Below are positions 1 to 12,000 of a stretch of DNA of 64,000 nt, piece after piece (the stretch's first letter is position 1; each line of letters begins with the position of its first letter). A program made the translations under genes and the position numbers. Under the pieces are notes generated by a model. That model saw only the letters and a program-made list of their open reading frames with translations. It was not told the origin of the DNA and made no database searches. Source of the stretch: Scenedesmus sp. ARA3 (lineage: Eukaryota > Chlorophyta > Chlorophyceae > Sphaeropleales > Scenedesmaceae); NCBI GenBank assembly GCA_004335835.1, contig RWJK01001052.1:51214-115213 (forward strand). Direction: 5' to 3'.

Positions 1-953
1 GAGTGATGCGAGGAGATGTGCAGCAGCAGTGTGTGTGCAAGGGGCATCCAGCCTTGCTTTTGTCTGCAGCGCAGCACAGGCAGCAGTCATTTCATGCTGC
101 TTGTTGCTGCCTGCTTGCAAGCGCACAGTTTTTTCTCCGGAGGCGCTGCCTCTGTGCAGCCCACACTTGTGCGTGGGCGCACATGCAGTAGCAAGGGCAG
201 ATCTACACCAACAGCTTTGAAGTTTTGCCGGGCGGACAGCCACTGTTAGGCAACACTCCAGGACAACTGTCTAGCCATGCATGCATTGTTCCAGGCACTG
301 AGATGGCAGAAACAGATGCGCAATGCTGCTGGCTGTGCTTACATTGCGTCACAACAACATGCCATGCAGCACATGCTGATCGGGCGGGCGAGTGCTCACT
401 TAGAGAGAGTGTGTGTTTTTGCCTCATCTTGATGCGCCAGTGTGCAGAGGGCGCACACTTGTGTGTGGGATTGCTGAGCTGTTACATAACAGTTGGGATG
501 GCTGTTACGACAGCGTCATTTAAGTGTGGGGTACGCTGCTGCTGGCCATACGTACGTCTGCTGTGTTTGGCCATCACCTAGCTGAGAGATGCTAGCATCC
601 TGTTACACGTGTGAGGAGGAAGCGCCCCTCAGGGCCTTGCTCCCACACAGCCGAGTGTAATAAACCAAACCTCAGAACGGTCTTGCCAACCTCTGGTGGT
701 TCCGACGTCGACGTTCATGCATCAAGTAGCGACTGCAATCGTCAGTGACACTGAGCGGCTCAAAGCAGCAGTGGCAGCTAAAAAGGGAAACACTCCTGTC
801 AGGGGCCACAAAACGCGTGCTGCCAACCTGCGTGCAAGTTCAGCGCACAGTCCTGACGAGCTCGAGTCATTCTACAAAACAGGCGGCCATACACCTGCAA
901 CTCTTGACACCTGCACTGATTGCTGTGGTCAATGCTGCCAGCACGTGCTGACC
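1..953. other. Intergenic, no supported gene
   Basis: No open frame here has convincing splice sites, domain resemblance or sensible composition. A plus-strand TGTAA-type poly(A) signal at about 656-660 (TGTAATAAA) could end a gene lying left of the window. Short open frames on both strands are overlapping and low in complexity. Confidence 0.5.
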
Positions 954-3900
954 TCAAGAATTAGCCAATATAGAGTCCACTCTGGATGCATCATCCCCTC
1001 TGCTGCCTTCGCTGCCGCTGCGCTCTTCAATTGCCACCCCTTGAAGCTGCTGCTGCTGCTGCCCCTGCACGGCTGCCTGTCCAGCTGCCAAGCCACCCAC
1101 CTTCTCCCGGACCTCCTTCAACCTCTCAGCTGCTGCACCGGCCGCCGTCCCTGCTCGCTCCCTCAAACCCTGAACCCTCTCCCCCAACTCCGCCTGCTGA
1201 ACCCTAGACCCTAGCTGCTGCGCCGCAGACTCTAAACCCTTGCCTGCTGCCTGCAGGCCTGCCTGCAGCTCCTGCTGCTCTGGAAGGGCCTCCTTGGCTC
1301 GTTCTGCTAGGCCCTTACCAGCAGCAGCAGCACGCTTGCCCAACCCTTTCAGTGCATCCAAAGCTGCCTGTGCTGCTGCGGGCTGCTCTGCTGCGCGTGA
1401 GTTGGCAACAGCTGGATTGGGCGCCTGCTGCAGCTGCTGCTTGCGGCTGCTGTCGCTTGCTGCCTGCCGCCGATCTTCGCCGGCATCAGTATTGTTGTCA
1501 GCTGCCTTGTATTGCAGCTGCTGCTCCCTGCTGCTGCTTCTTTCACCAGCATCCCGCTGCTGCTGCTGCTGCTGCTGCCGCGGCTGCCTGCCATCCACCA
1601 CAGCGGCCGGCAGCAGCTTCCTCTCATAACTGTTACTTTTGTAACTGTCGTCATCATCGCCATCAAGCTCCAACACGCGCTGTTTGAAGGCCGCGCCGGC
1701 CCTGCCCAGCTGCTTAGCCACCACTTGTTGCCCAGGAAGCTTCGGCAGCTGCGGCTGCGGCAGCTGCACCAGGCCAGCTTGCACAGCCAGCAGCAGTAGC
1801 ACTCCTGCAGACATAGCAGCGTTGCAGAGTTATGATTGCACGCAGCAATCAGAGCTGTACCAATCCAGCTTGCACAGCCAGCAGCAGCAGCACTCCTGCA
1901 GACATAGCAGCGTTGCAGAGTTATGATTGCATGCAGCAATCAGAGCTGTACCAATCCAGCTTGCACAGCCAGCAGCAGCAGCACTCCTGCACACACATGG
2001 CTGAAAAGTTGCCAGGCACGTAAGGGAATCAGGCACAGGTTGCCGCCCGCATCACACCCGCTATCCCTGCACATACAAACATACTGACATCTGGATTGGC
2101 AATCGCTTTGTCAACATCTGGAGAGCAGCCCCCATTAGGCCCTCACAATCATCAACAGCCCAACACATGCTAGCCTGCAGCTGTCTTTTGCTCTCCTCAC
2201 TTGCCATGGCGCTGCCCGCCAGCATGCCTGGCACCATGGCAGCATGCAGGATGCACAACCCCCATCACCACAAGCCGCCTCACCTACGAGTGCGCTGCCA
2301 GCCAGTATGTCTGGCCCCAGCAGCACGCCAGCAGCCACCACCACACCCACACTGGATGTTGAGCCCCATGCATTTATGCAGGCTTTGCAACTTTCAACTC
2401 CACAGCGACACAAACAGCATGCTAATGAAGACAAGCTCTTTCAAGGTACAAGACTGACCCACACAGATTTGCTTGACGACATTGAAAAACACTTGATTGC
2501 ATTGCCGCCTCACCTACGAGTGCGCTGCCCGCCAGTATGTCAGGCCCCAGCAGCACGCCAGCAGCCACCACCACGCCCACTGGATGCAGCCAGTGCGCTT
2601 CCCATCACCGGCATGATCCTTGGCCCCAACCATGATATGCATTATCAAACTCAAAAACCTTATGGAAGGCATGCGATGAAGATTACGATGAAGCCATGCC
2701 GGTAAAGAGTAATTGTGAAACACCCTGAGAACCTCACCTACGAGTGCGCTGCCTGCCAGTATGTCAGGCCCCAGCAGCACCCCAGCAGCCACCACCACGC
2801 CCACACTGGATGCAGCAGGATGCTCCTTGACAAACTCCAGCACCGTATAAATGCTGCTGGCGGTGGCTTCGGGATGGGAGATGGCCAGGTAGGCCAGCAG
2901 CGCCGCTATGGCGGGGTAGAGCAGGTAGCTGATGGCCAGCTGTGTATGGGTGAGTGGGTGAGGACAGATCAAGGTGGGAACAGGTTAGGTGATAAGATGG
3001 GTTGAGAAGGTGGGACAGGTGTGATGGGAAATGTTGGCCAGCAGCAGCAGCAGCAGCAGCGGCGGGGTGCTCCTTGACAAACTCCAGCAGCGTGTAGATG
3101 CTGCTGGCGGTGGCCTCGGGGTGGGAAATGGCCAAGTATGCGAGCAGAGCTGCGATGGCGGGGTACAGCAGGTAGCTGATGGCCAGCTGCAAATATAGGG
3201 TGGAGGCGTGGGCGAGGACAGATGAAAGTGGGAACAGGTTAGGCAATGAGATGGGCTAAGGTGAGAAAGGTGTGAAAACGGGTTGGCCATCTGCGCGTGC
3301 AAGCGCTAGTGCGAGACATGAAATGCTGGCTAGGTAGGACAGCAGTGCTGCGATGGCGGTGGCAAGATGGTGGCAATGGTTGAGATGGCGAGAAATGGTG
3401 AAAGAGGAGGGGAGGGAACAAAATGGCAGCCAGCAGCTCTAAGATGCCTATGTCTGCACTACAGCAGATAGGGTATACTGATGCGCTTGCTTGGCTTACG
3501 CTGACACCCACTCTCATTGTGTTGGCTTCCACCCGCCTGCTGCCATGCTAAACCCTTTTTCACACCAGCAGGCAGCAGCAGCTGCTGCTATCACTACATA
3601 CACTGCAGCTGCAGTGCTCACCCTTATAAGCTTGGGGAACAGCAGTAGCGCCAGCACTGCTGCGCCAACCGCCAGCACTGGCGAGTGCAGCAACGAATGC
3701 AGCGGACTGTTGTCAACCAGGAAGTCAGGCACATACACCTCTTTATGTGCTCTAACGCCCACTGTCATAGTGCCTGCTTCAACCCACCTGCTGCTATGGT
3801 ACATCCCCTTCCACCCCAGCAGACAGCAGCAGCTGCTACTAACACCGCATACACTGCAGCTGCCAATGCTTACCCGAATGAGCTTGGGGAACAGCAGCAG

Positions 3901-4329
3901 CGCCAGCACCGCTGCGCCAACTGCTAGCACTGGCGAGTGCAGCACTGAATCCAGAGGGTTGTTGTCAACCAGGAAGTCAGGCACATCAACCTCTATCCTG
4001 GCAGCAGCAGCGCTGCCAGCCGCTGAGGCAAAGTGTGCAGTAGCAAGGAGGACACTGCTTGCTGCTGCTTCTGCAGCTGTTGCTGCTGGGGTTGTTGGCG
4101 CTGACGGTTGGGTTGTTGAGGTCTGCCTGGTCTGCAGCGCACTGCTGCTGCTGCTGCTGCTGCATGTAGTAGAGGAGTTGCCCTCTAGCAACAAGCATGA
4201 TGACTGTAGCACGTCATGCGTTCTTTGCTGCTGTAGTGAAATGCTGTTGGTGACACAGCGACGCCTGTGTGCCCCTGCTGCTGCTGTTGCTGCTGCTGCA
4301 GGCAGCTGTGCACGCCTGGGACACTGCAC
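954..4329 (-). CDS. Multi-pass membrane protein with LEA-like amphipathic C-terminus, possibly plastid-targeted
   Basis: I assemble three exons with matching phase: 4329-3874, 2939-2738 and 1804-954, giving 502 residues. The family is not recognised. The N-terminus (about residues 1-110) is rich in Ser, Thr, Ala and Arg with almost no acid, as in an algal plastid transit peptide (inference). It is followed by VDVPDFLVDNNPL and a hydrophobic stretch ending FPKLIR. Exon 2 continues with LAISYLLYPAIAALLAYLAI, a soluble loop with LEFVKEHPAA, and another hydrophobic run that crosses into exon 3. The C-terminal half is hydrophilic, with polyQ and Ala/Lys/Glu/Gln-rich repeats (LKGLGKRAAAAGKGLAERAK) that should form long amphipathic helices like LEA or apolipoprotein segments. 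Exons 1, 2 and 3 all have extra partial copies in the introns, so which copy of exon 2 is used is inferred: only the 2939-2738 copy is complete from acceptor to donor. It lies on the same strand as, and 444 bases downstream of, the APR-like gene. Confidence 0.66.
1774..1980 (-). repeat. 91-bp tandem repeat carrying an exon acceptor
   Basis: The motif CCAGCTTGCACAGCCAGCAG begins at 1774, 1865 and 1956, a spacing of 91 bases. On the minus strand each unit contains a CTGCAG-type acceptor followed by the first bases of the last exon of the neighbouring membrane protein gene; the third unit is altered at the acceptor. The lowest-coordinate unit is the one used in the gene model. Confidence 0.85.
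2277..2800 (-). repeat. Three copies of an exon 3' end with its donor site
   Basis: The segment encoding VVVAAGVLLGPDILAGSALV, followed by a GTGAGG donor, occurs at about 2277-2350, 2507-2580 and 2731-2800. The 2731 copy is continuous with the full exon 2; the two downstream copies lie in the intron. A weaker fourth copy is visible near 2205-2240. Confidence 0.8.
2800..3190 (-). repeat. Duplicated exon 5' half (247-bp spacing)
   Basis: The stretch encoding LAISYLLYPAIAALLAYLAI through FVKEHPAA occurs at about 3186-3058 and again at 2939-2800. Both copies have an AG acceptor directly in front. The upstream copy runs into a (CTG)n tract instead of the rest of the exon, so it is probably not a complete exon. 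Confidence 0.85.
3497..4014 (-). repeat. About 259-bp duplication of exon 1 end plus intron start
   Basis: Two diverged copies (about 3497-3755 and 3756-4014) each encode VPDFLVDN...LHSPVLAVGAAVLALLLFPKLI, followed by a GTAAGC or GTGAGC donor and similar intron sequence. The upstream (higher-coordinate) copy is joined to the N-terminal coding region. The other could be an alternative exon or a relic. Confidence 0.85.
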
Positions 4330-4730
4330 AGCATACCCAGACAGCAGCGCAGTAGCTCAACCGAACGCGTCATGTAACCAGGCATGCACTGCTCTCGCTA
4401 CCGAGAGCGTAAACAAGCGAGGTGTGAAGACTTGCAGGAAGCATGTTCACAGCAGCAACAGCAGCAAGGCATCCCACCTGCACCACGCCCCGGATCGTCA
4501 TCAGCCCGTACCGTGTGGTACATTGACTCGTTCGAACATTATTCTCTGCGTTTGGTGAGATTTTGCGTGCTAGATGCATGGCAAAGCGGATCGTAGACGA
4601 TGCTGAGCTGTCACGAGCATGAACGGGAACGCTGTCCTCATTCGGCGCAGCAGTACCCAAGCTGCGTTCAGTATAAGCGGAATTGCCACATACACGTAGC
4701 AACACGACAATCTGGTGACAGTGAGACACG

Positions 4731-4735
4731 TTACA
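4731..4735 (-). terminator. TGTAA poly(A) signal of the APR-like gene
   Basis: TTACA on the plus strand reads TGTAA on the minus strand, 39 bases downstream of the stop at 4774. TGTAA is the characteristic chlorophyte polyadenylation signal. Confidence 0.6.
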
Positions 4736-4773
4736 CCGCTACAGGAGGTGTAGGGTTGTTTAGGGTCGAGCAT

Positions 4774-4932
4774 TTAGGAGACTGCAGTCACACCAGGATT
4801 GCTGGTGGTGCTGGGAGTGGCACTGCTACTGGCTGCACCACCTTCTAACACCACCACTTCACCCCCTGCTGCTGTTGCTGCTTCTGCTGCTGCTGGTCCA
4901 GCAGCAGCATTCCCTTCTGCTGCAGCTGCTAG

Positions 4933-4982
<50 letters not shown>

Positions 4983-5943
4983 GTTTCCACTGTTGCCGCA
5001 GCCACCACAGCGCCCTGCACGCCTGCATCAATCAGCAGGAACACAGCAAGCCCAGTAAGCGGCAGCAGCAGCAAGCAGCACCTTCCAAAGGGCTTTGCAT
5101 CCCCTGACCAACACCACAGCACAACAACAATCGACCCACACGGTGCGGGCCACAGCGCTCCACAGCAAACAGCCTCAAAAACACTCACGGCACTACCAAG
5201 AAGACCACACTAAGCCTGGACGCATAGCGGCTCACATCATCTCCAGACTTGCAAACGCTAGAAGCCCATATTCCACTGCACCCAGCACAGCACAAACATT
5301 GCACTCGTAAAGCTCACCAGGAAAGCCACGCTGAATCAGACAAGCAAGCACACATTGCACAACCAAGGCTACGAATCCTCAACCCAAGAGCATGCATTAC
5401 ACCGCACACAGGACAGCCAAACATTTCTTTGATAGATAAGACATTATTATACCAAAACACTCACCAGGAAGGCCACATTGAGCCAGAAGAAAGCTGCGTG
5501 CTGCTGCCTCAACAGCTCCTCCACTGTGGCCTCACCATCCCCACCTCACACAACCAAACCTTCAAACCTAAGACGCATGCATCACACTGCACCTAGGACT
5601 GCCAACCATTCAATTGTTTTGATAACATCAACTCTTCAGACACTTACCAGGACAGCCAACAATGCAAAATCTGATACTATACAGTCTTTAGTAAATTGAT
5701 AAATTATATTTAAAACACTCACCAGGAACGCCACGCTGAGCCAGAAGAATGCTGCGTGCTGCTGCCCCGACAGCTCCTCCACTGTGGCCTCACCATCCCA
5801 TCGGGGGCAGCTCCAGCCGCCACACACCTGCTGCTGCTGCTGCTGCTGGTGGCTGGCAGCAGCGTCAGCACCCCCAGCAGCGCACGAGCCTGCGCTGCTG
5901 TTGTCAACGCCAGCAGAGCTGTTGCTGCTGCTGGCGTTGAGCA

Positions 5944-5978
<35 letters not shown>

Positions 5979-6807
5979 GCGGCTGGGCTGCAGAGCTGTG
6001 CCACCTCTAAGCTTGCCAGCGGCTCCTGGCCCTGGGGCAGCAAGCACAGCAGACAGCAGTTAAACACTGAAAGCGTCTCAACGTCTTAAAGTGTCTAAAG
6101 CGTTATCATTGTGGACTAACGAAGGGCCACCTCTAAGCTTGCCAGCGGACCCTGGCCCTGGGGCAGCAAGCACAGCAGACAGCAAACACAGCCAACACAA
6201 AACACGTGTATCATTCCTCTAGTAATTGGAAGCATCCAGCAAGGGCTTTGCAGCATGTGTATGTATGTGGCTGACTCAAGCAGCGCTGATTTGACATACT
6301 CTTGCTGGCAGCAGTTACACAGGCGGCTGCGTCAGTAAATGCTGCAGCATGTGCAGCATGATGCTGTAGTGCGGCAAGAGTCAAACAGAGAGAAAGAGGG
6401 AGTGTTGCCGCAGCCCCCTCACCAGCGCCTTGGCCACAAAGTGCAGCGTATTGGGGCAAAACAAGACACAGAGAGAGACCAAGATAAACAAAATATGTAG
6501 AAAAAAATGCTGCCGCAGCCCCCTCACCTGCGCCTTTGCAAGGAAGTGCAGAATAATGGGGCAAAACGGGACACAGAGAGAGCCACAGAAACCAAGAATT
6601 GAAAAGACTGCTGCCGCAGCCCCCTCACCAGCGCCTTGGCTACAAGTGCAGCATAATGACAGAAAGTGACACGCAGAAAGAGAGCGAGAAAAATAAGGAT
6701 AAAAAGAATATAACAGTGCTGCCGCAGCCCCCTCACCAGCGCCTTGGCCACAAAGTGCAGCATGGGGCCCAGCCAGTGCTTGCCGCTGTAGCGGTACTTG
6801 CGGCCCT

Positions 6808-6840
<33 letters not shown>

Positions 6841-7903
6841 GCGGCAGCAGCAGCAGCTTCAGCAGAGACGCCAGTTTTGGTGTTTGCGAGAGCGACATTC
6901 ATGCTGGGATGGCCCCAATCACAACCAGTCAAGAATGACACAGTGCACTGCGGAGTGCAACAGCTGAGAACAATGTCACAGCACATGGGCTGTCAGGCAA
7001 CATTGCAGCTGGACTGCTGGTAACACAGCTTCCATCACATACTCATGCACTTTTCAAACCCACGTCCAGCATCAAACCCAATTGACACAGCCAAAAAGCG
7101 TATCCAAAGCACTTGCAAGCCCGCCTCACCCGCGCGTTGACCTGCAGCACCGGCACCTCACATCAACACGCCCCAACAGGTGACCCAGCAACCAGCTGCT
7201 ACACCAACTGACAAACCCAAAAGCCTACCCCTTACTGTGACAACACCAACTGACTCACCCACGCATTGACCTGAAGCACCGGCAGCTGAAACTGAGTGCA
7301 AAACTGGAACCACCAATCAGCTTCTACACCAACTGACCAGCTGACACATCACTCCTAGATCATTTCTAACCCGCCTCACCCGCGCGTTGACCTGCAGCAC
7401 CGGCAGCGCGTGCAGGCCGTGGCTCATGAGCTGCATCAGGCTCATGTCGCTGTAGCCCACGCTCACAAAGCGCACCTGCAGCAGCGAGCAAAATAAGAAA
7501 CGACATCTGTCATTGGTGATGACATCATTCATGATGAAGAAAGCTTTTGGCAAAGGGTTGGCAAAGGGTTTGGGGATGATATGCTTCTGCAACTTGCAAT
7601 GCTGAGGCATGAGGGGCACGCCAGCTGCTGCTGAACCCTCTCCAAACCAGAGAGAGTGCCAGCTGGTAAGCGCCGGGTGTCTTCCCTTGGAAGAGCTACA
7701 CGAAGGCATACTGTGTACGATCAGCGTACCGCTGCGCATCATCAAAAGTTGCAAAGTGTTACATGTTCATTTGCTGTGGCTGTAACAATGTAACATGTTA
7801 TTTCTGCATCATTCGAAAGAGCTGCTGCTGCTGCCAGGGTGGTGCAGCTCACAGTGTCAGGAAAGAATGCTGGCAGGCACTCATACACTGGCTTCATGGC
7901 ACT

Positions 7904-7937
<34 letters not shown>

Positions 7938-9021
7938 CAGCAGCAGGGCAGTAAAGGTCAACATGCAGATGCTTGGTGTTGCATGGCATTAGGCTACTGG
8001 TAACTGGCTTGCAAGCGAGCGACGTGGTTTGAAAACTTAGTTTTGTCTTTCATGCTCACATCAACACAGGTCATGGGGTTCACTAGGTGTGTGCGTCATA
8101 CAGCATCCAAACATTGTGGACATATTTTTTTGCTTGGCTGCAGCTGAAACCCAAAGCATGACAAGCGCAGTGGCCGCTATGCACAGCACACTACTCCTTC
8201 GCCCATGCCGGGCCGACTTACTTGGAATGTGGACATGTAGCCAAATGGAACAGCACCACCAGTGTAGGGCTGCTGCTGCTGCTGTTGCTGGTGCTGCCTG
8301 CCACGCTGTTGCTGCTGCTGCTGGCTTTGTTGCTTCCTGTTCCCCCTAGCAAGTCCTGTAGCCTGCAATACATAGATGTCAAACGTAACAGCAACAAGCG
8401 ACAGTCTGAGCAGACAAGTGGACACAGATGTGCGCCACTTGAACCAGTGTGTACCCTGGCCATGTATGGGTGCACAGTGCCTGCCAGTAGCCTAACAAGG
8501 TAACACCCCATGCAACACATGTGTCAGCACTAGGAAGGTGCAGCCACATGTCAGCACATACAGCGCTGCGTTTGCAGGTGCTGCCCTTCACCTTTCTTAA
8601 TAACATTGGTCAGCTCATTTCTGTTGACAAGCATTCTGCAGCAAATAACTCACTGCTTGCCGGTCACTCGGATAGCCGTGTTGTTGGATGGAAAGCGCTG
8701 TGTGCTGCTGGCAGCAGCGCCTGCAGCATCGCTGTTGGCATCAGGCTGCGCCAACTCAGCTGCTGCTGCAGGTTCAACTGCCTGCTGGTCCGTAGTACTG
8801 GCTGCTCGCACTTTTCCTGATGTTGCGGCTACTGTCGCTGCTGTAGCTACTGCTGCTTCATCTGCGAGTGCTGCTGAAGCATCACAGCTTCCTGTAGTTG
8901 CTTCACACACACCAGCAGGGCCTAGTTCGTTTGTTTGGCTATGCACAGACGCCTCACAAAGCAGCAGCAGGAGCAGAAGTCGGCATGCCAGCAACAGCTG
9001 CTTCGCCTTTGGCGGGGGCAT
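4774..9021 (-). CDS. APR-like thioredoxin-fold membrane protein (APRL type)
   Basis: Seven exons join in phase: 9021-8654, 8362-8222, 7901-7853, 7475-7380, 6805-6737, 6031-5723 and 5022-4774, giving 426 residues. Residues 1-28 form a signal peptide with a long Leu run. The thioredoxin-like core reads LVVLFHLATCPHS (active-site CPHS at 166-169), then MKPVYECLPAFFP, then VGYSDMSLMQLMSHGLHALP with the probable cis-proline near residue 211, then YRYSGKHWLGPMLHFV. This order matches plant 5'-adenylylsulfate reductase-like (APRL) proteins, which have an APR-type thioredoxin domain without the reductase domain. A Gln/Ser-rich linker leads to a hydrophobic segment HAAFFWLSVAFLACRALWWL (about 333-352) and a polyAla-rich cytosolic tail. 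The likely location is the ER or secretory membrane with a lumenal thioredoxin domain (inference). CPHS lacks the second cysteine, so disulfide isomerase chemistry would be limited. A minus-strand TGTAA lies at 4735-4731, 39 bases past the stop. Introns hold many partial exon copies. Confidence 0.82.
5180..5800 (-). repeat. Partial copies of APR-like exon 6 donor end
   Basis: The exon end encoding FFWLSVAFL with its GTGAGT donor (5723) is echoed downstream in the intron at about 5461-5545 (a long copy including the upstream DGEATVEEL part), at 5310-5337, and as a weak copy near 5183-5220. The copies differ from each other by substitutions. Confidence 0.8.
6000..6182 (-). repeat. Duplicate of APR-like exon 6 acceptor end
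   Basis: The sequence around the acceptor CCCCAG and the exon start encoding GQEPLASLEVA is present twice, at about 6000-6060 and 6127-6182. The downstream copy (minus-strand sense) is the one used in the gene model. Confidence 0.8.
6405..6765 (-). repeat. Four tandem ~100-bp copies of APR-like exon 5 donor region
   Basis: Units start near 6411, 6512, 6612 and 6720. Each holds the exon end encoding LHFVAKAL (degraded in part), the GTGAGGGGGCTGCGGCAGCA donor region, and similar flanking intron with a GGGGCAAAACxxGACACAGAGAGAG-like tract. Only the 6737-6805 copy is a complete exon. The other three offer decoy donor sites. Confidence 0.9.
7125..7405 (-). repeat. Three copies of APR-like exon 4 donor end
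   Basis: The stretch CGCGCGTTGACCTGCAGCAC (minus sense: the exon end encoding LQVNAR) with a flanking donor occurs at about 7375-7405 (used), 7128-7160 (near identical) and 7252-7285 (diverged). All three keep a GTGAG-type donor on the minus strand. Confidence 0.85.
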
Positions 9022-12000
9022 GTTTCACGTATGTATTTAGAATCTTAGGATGCGACCTGTGAGCCGATCAGGCCAACAGACACGATTACAATTCTAGGTT
9101 TTCATCCGAGTGGGTGAACAACTCAACTCTCAATTACAGCCTTCCAACTCGTCACAAGCTTGTGATCGATTTTCGATGTCTCTGACCAACGAGGGAACAT
9201 CACAGCATTGCCTGGAGACCGCAGTTACCACGCCGTGTCAGCCCTGGAAGGGTTCAGGGCCTGTTAGTCATGTTCCTGTTAATGACTTGAGCAGTGTCAC
9301 CACTGGTGCTAAGCGCTGAAAATCAGCAAGGAAGACAGGGGCCGTGAAGCGTATCTTCCAGGGGTGAACTGCCACAGGCTCAGTGTTGGGCCATGCTGCA
9401 TGCCGAGGATTCTGGGTTTCCACGCAAGCAAGCTGAGTGTGAGCCATCTATGAGCCATATATGGGCAGCCAACGACATATCAGCAGCTGGCACATGCTAG
9501 TTGAGCGGCTCAACCAGCTACAATGTATGTGTTACATGACAGGAACACAGCCCGTTTCTGAGCCAATACCAGCAGCCAAGATCAGCTCATGATCACTCAG
9601 ACCAATCTGGTGTATGGCACATCGAAGACAGTACAGATACACCCTGATCTGCTGTTTGACGGGTGGTCATGGCACTACAATGCAGCACCTCCAGAGCTCT
9701 TTACAAGACTGAAAGTGTGCCGCACACGCAGTGCGTCACTAGTACCACAGCACGCCACCAGACAGGTACTCCTGACAGCAGTACTGCATCCACAGTGTGA
9801 GATTTGCAGTGATGCTACAGCAACTACATGCAGTTGTACAACGCCTCACTACCAGCAGTACCAACAACGTATATCCTGCAATACCGGAACAGCAACCAAA
9901 GATCAAAGCAAAGCAGTTCCTGCAGCTGAACATGAGCTGCATGGCCCACTTTGCCTCATGCTGGCAGCCAGCCGCCGTGCAAGCGGCTTGCAGGAAATCG
10001 CTTGCATGCTGGCGGGCTGCCCACCACAGCAGCGCATGCGTAGCAGCATGCACACCTGTTTATTGCAATGAGTGGCAGCAGCAGCACGTTGGGCAGGGCT
10101 CTCGCCCAACCAGCACAACATATCAACAGCCGCACACATCGCAATCCTCTGCGGTCATTCAGTGAGCGCCTCACAAGCAGCACTCACTTCACACTGGCCG
10201 CCAATGCCACGTCTCAGTTCCTGGTGCTCGTGTCTACACGATGCCCCTTACGCCGCAGACGCGGGGTCGTGTCGCACAAAACACAGCAACATGCACAATC
10301 TAAGACAGGCAAGCCCAAGCCCTTTACCGAGACGTTTTTGTTGTTGCTGCCAGCGCCAAACGCAGTTTCGCTAGCATTTGGCAGCAGGGTCAGCTACTGC
10401 GGGCCCTGCCTGCTGTCTCCATCTTCCGAGCATGCGGCAAATGCTGGGCAAACAGCACACTACACTAAACCCCACTACAACAAGCGCAGACGCACATCAC
10501 GATAGTGCTGCTACGCAGTGCCAGTGCCCCATATGGGCTCAAGATGATACTGCCAGTGCTGCTACGCATGCCAGTGCTGCATATGAGCACAAGATACTGC
10601 CAGTGCTGCTAGGGCTTCCCAAGCATGGCTATGCAGCTGCCACATCGAGCGCCTCATTGAATAGCAGGTGGGTGCGCCAGCAGCAGCAGCTGCGTCATGT
10701 GTGCAGCTCGCACAGTGGCTCCAAACAACAATAAAAATACTGTTGAATTACATATGTACTAAGCAGTGTGACGTTTGCCAGCTATATGCTCTGCACAGGT
10801 GCTCCCAGTAGAAGGCCACAGCAGGACATATATGCATGGCAAGAAAGCACACATGGCATGTAAATAAGTTACGAACAGGTCCATGTAGGCCTGCATTATG
10901 TATTGTAACAACATTCAGTGTTATTTGGGTGGCATAACAAGCCATCGTACTTTAGCAACTGACCCAACAGAACCAGCATGTATCAAGTGTAGCATGCCCG
11001 GCACCTTACACATAATAACACATAATAAAAGTATGATGCCAGGCGTCTTTTGGTGTGGTAAGTATTCGGAGCATCGTAAAACAACGTATGCATGTATGTA
11101 ATGGCATGCCAAGGCATGACAAAAGCTGGCACGCCGCTGAAAAGCCTTGCATGCAACGCCAGCAGATAAAACACAAGGCGCTACCGCCCTCTCATTTGCG
11201 GCTGCATACTCATACAGCAGTCACATCCGCACCAGGAAGCAACCGTGCTTGCCTGGAAGCAGCGATGCATGCAACAATCTGCAGTGTGCACATGTCAGGA
11301 GCGCTGCAGCATGTTTTGCAGCCACAGAACACACTGCCTGCAACACCCAGGCAGCAACAACTGCACAGCAGCAGCTTGCAGCAGATGCTGAGCTCCGTGC
11401 CAGCAGCTGCAGCAAGTCACTCAATACCACTGCTAGCAGATGCTCAGTAGGGTCAGTCACTCCCAGGGCAGCAGCAGCAGCTGCCGAACACTCAGCCTCA
11501 GCAAATGTAACTGCTAGCATTGCACCAGCAGCACCGCTGCACACCACCCCTCACACCGCTCGCCAGCCCACATCTGGTGTATGTTACGAAGTCGTTACTA
11601 ACATAAGCCTGGTGTATGTTACGAAGCCCGTCAATAACACAGTCGGCTGCGGCCGCACTGTTGCACACACCTCGCAGCGCATAATCATGCACGTACACAA
11701 TGATGCCACTGCGCCATGGAAGTGCAGCAGAGGCGAAAGAAATTGCCTTGAAGGCATTGCCACCATCTGCGCAGCGCAGCTTCACCAAAAACATAACGTA
11801 ACAATCAAACATGCCCACAGCAGTGTCCCGGCAGCCGCCAAACGAGCCTTTTTTGCACTCACAAGCTGACTCTGTTGCAGGCTGTAAGCCACAAAAGGTC
11901 TATGCAGATCCTGCACTCCATGCAACATGGTGCCAGTGCATTGCACACCTCAGCGATTTGGGCACACGTCTGCGCTGCAGCTGTGCTAAAAAGAGCCACC

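Noticed and set aside
954..1814. Stand-alone 286-residue protein with a signal-peptide-like start (MSAGVLLLLAVQAG)
   Set aside because: The ATG lies across a TCTGCAG acceptor. From 1804 the frame joins in phase to an upstream exon ending at GSALV, so the hydrophobic stretch is more likely a membrane segment of a longer protein.
11147..11869. 240-residue plus-strand open frame in the gene-poor region
   Set aside because: Low-complexity composition, no motif, no preferred start, and overlapping frames of similar length on the other strand.
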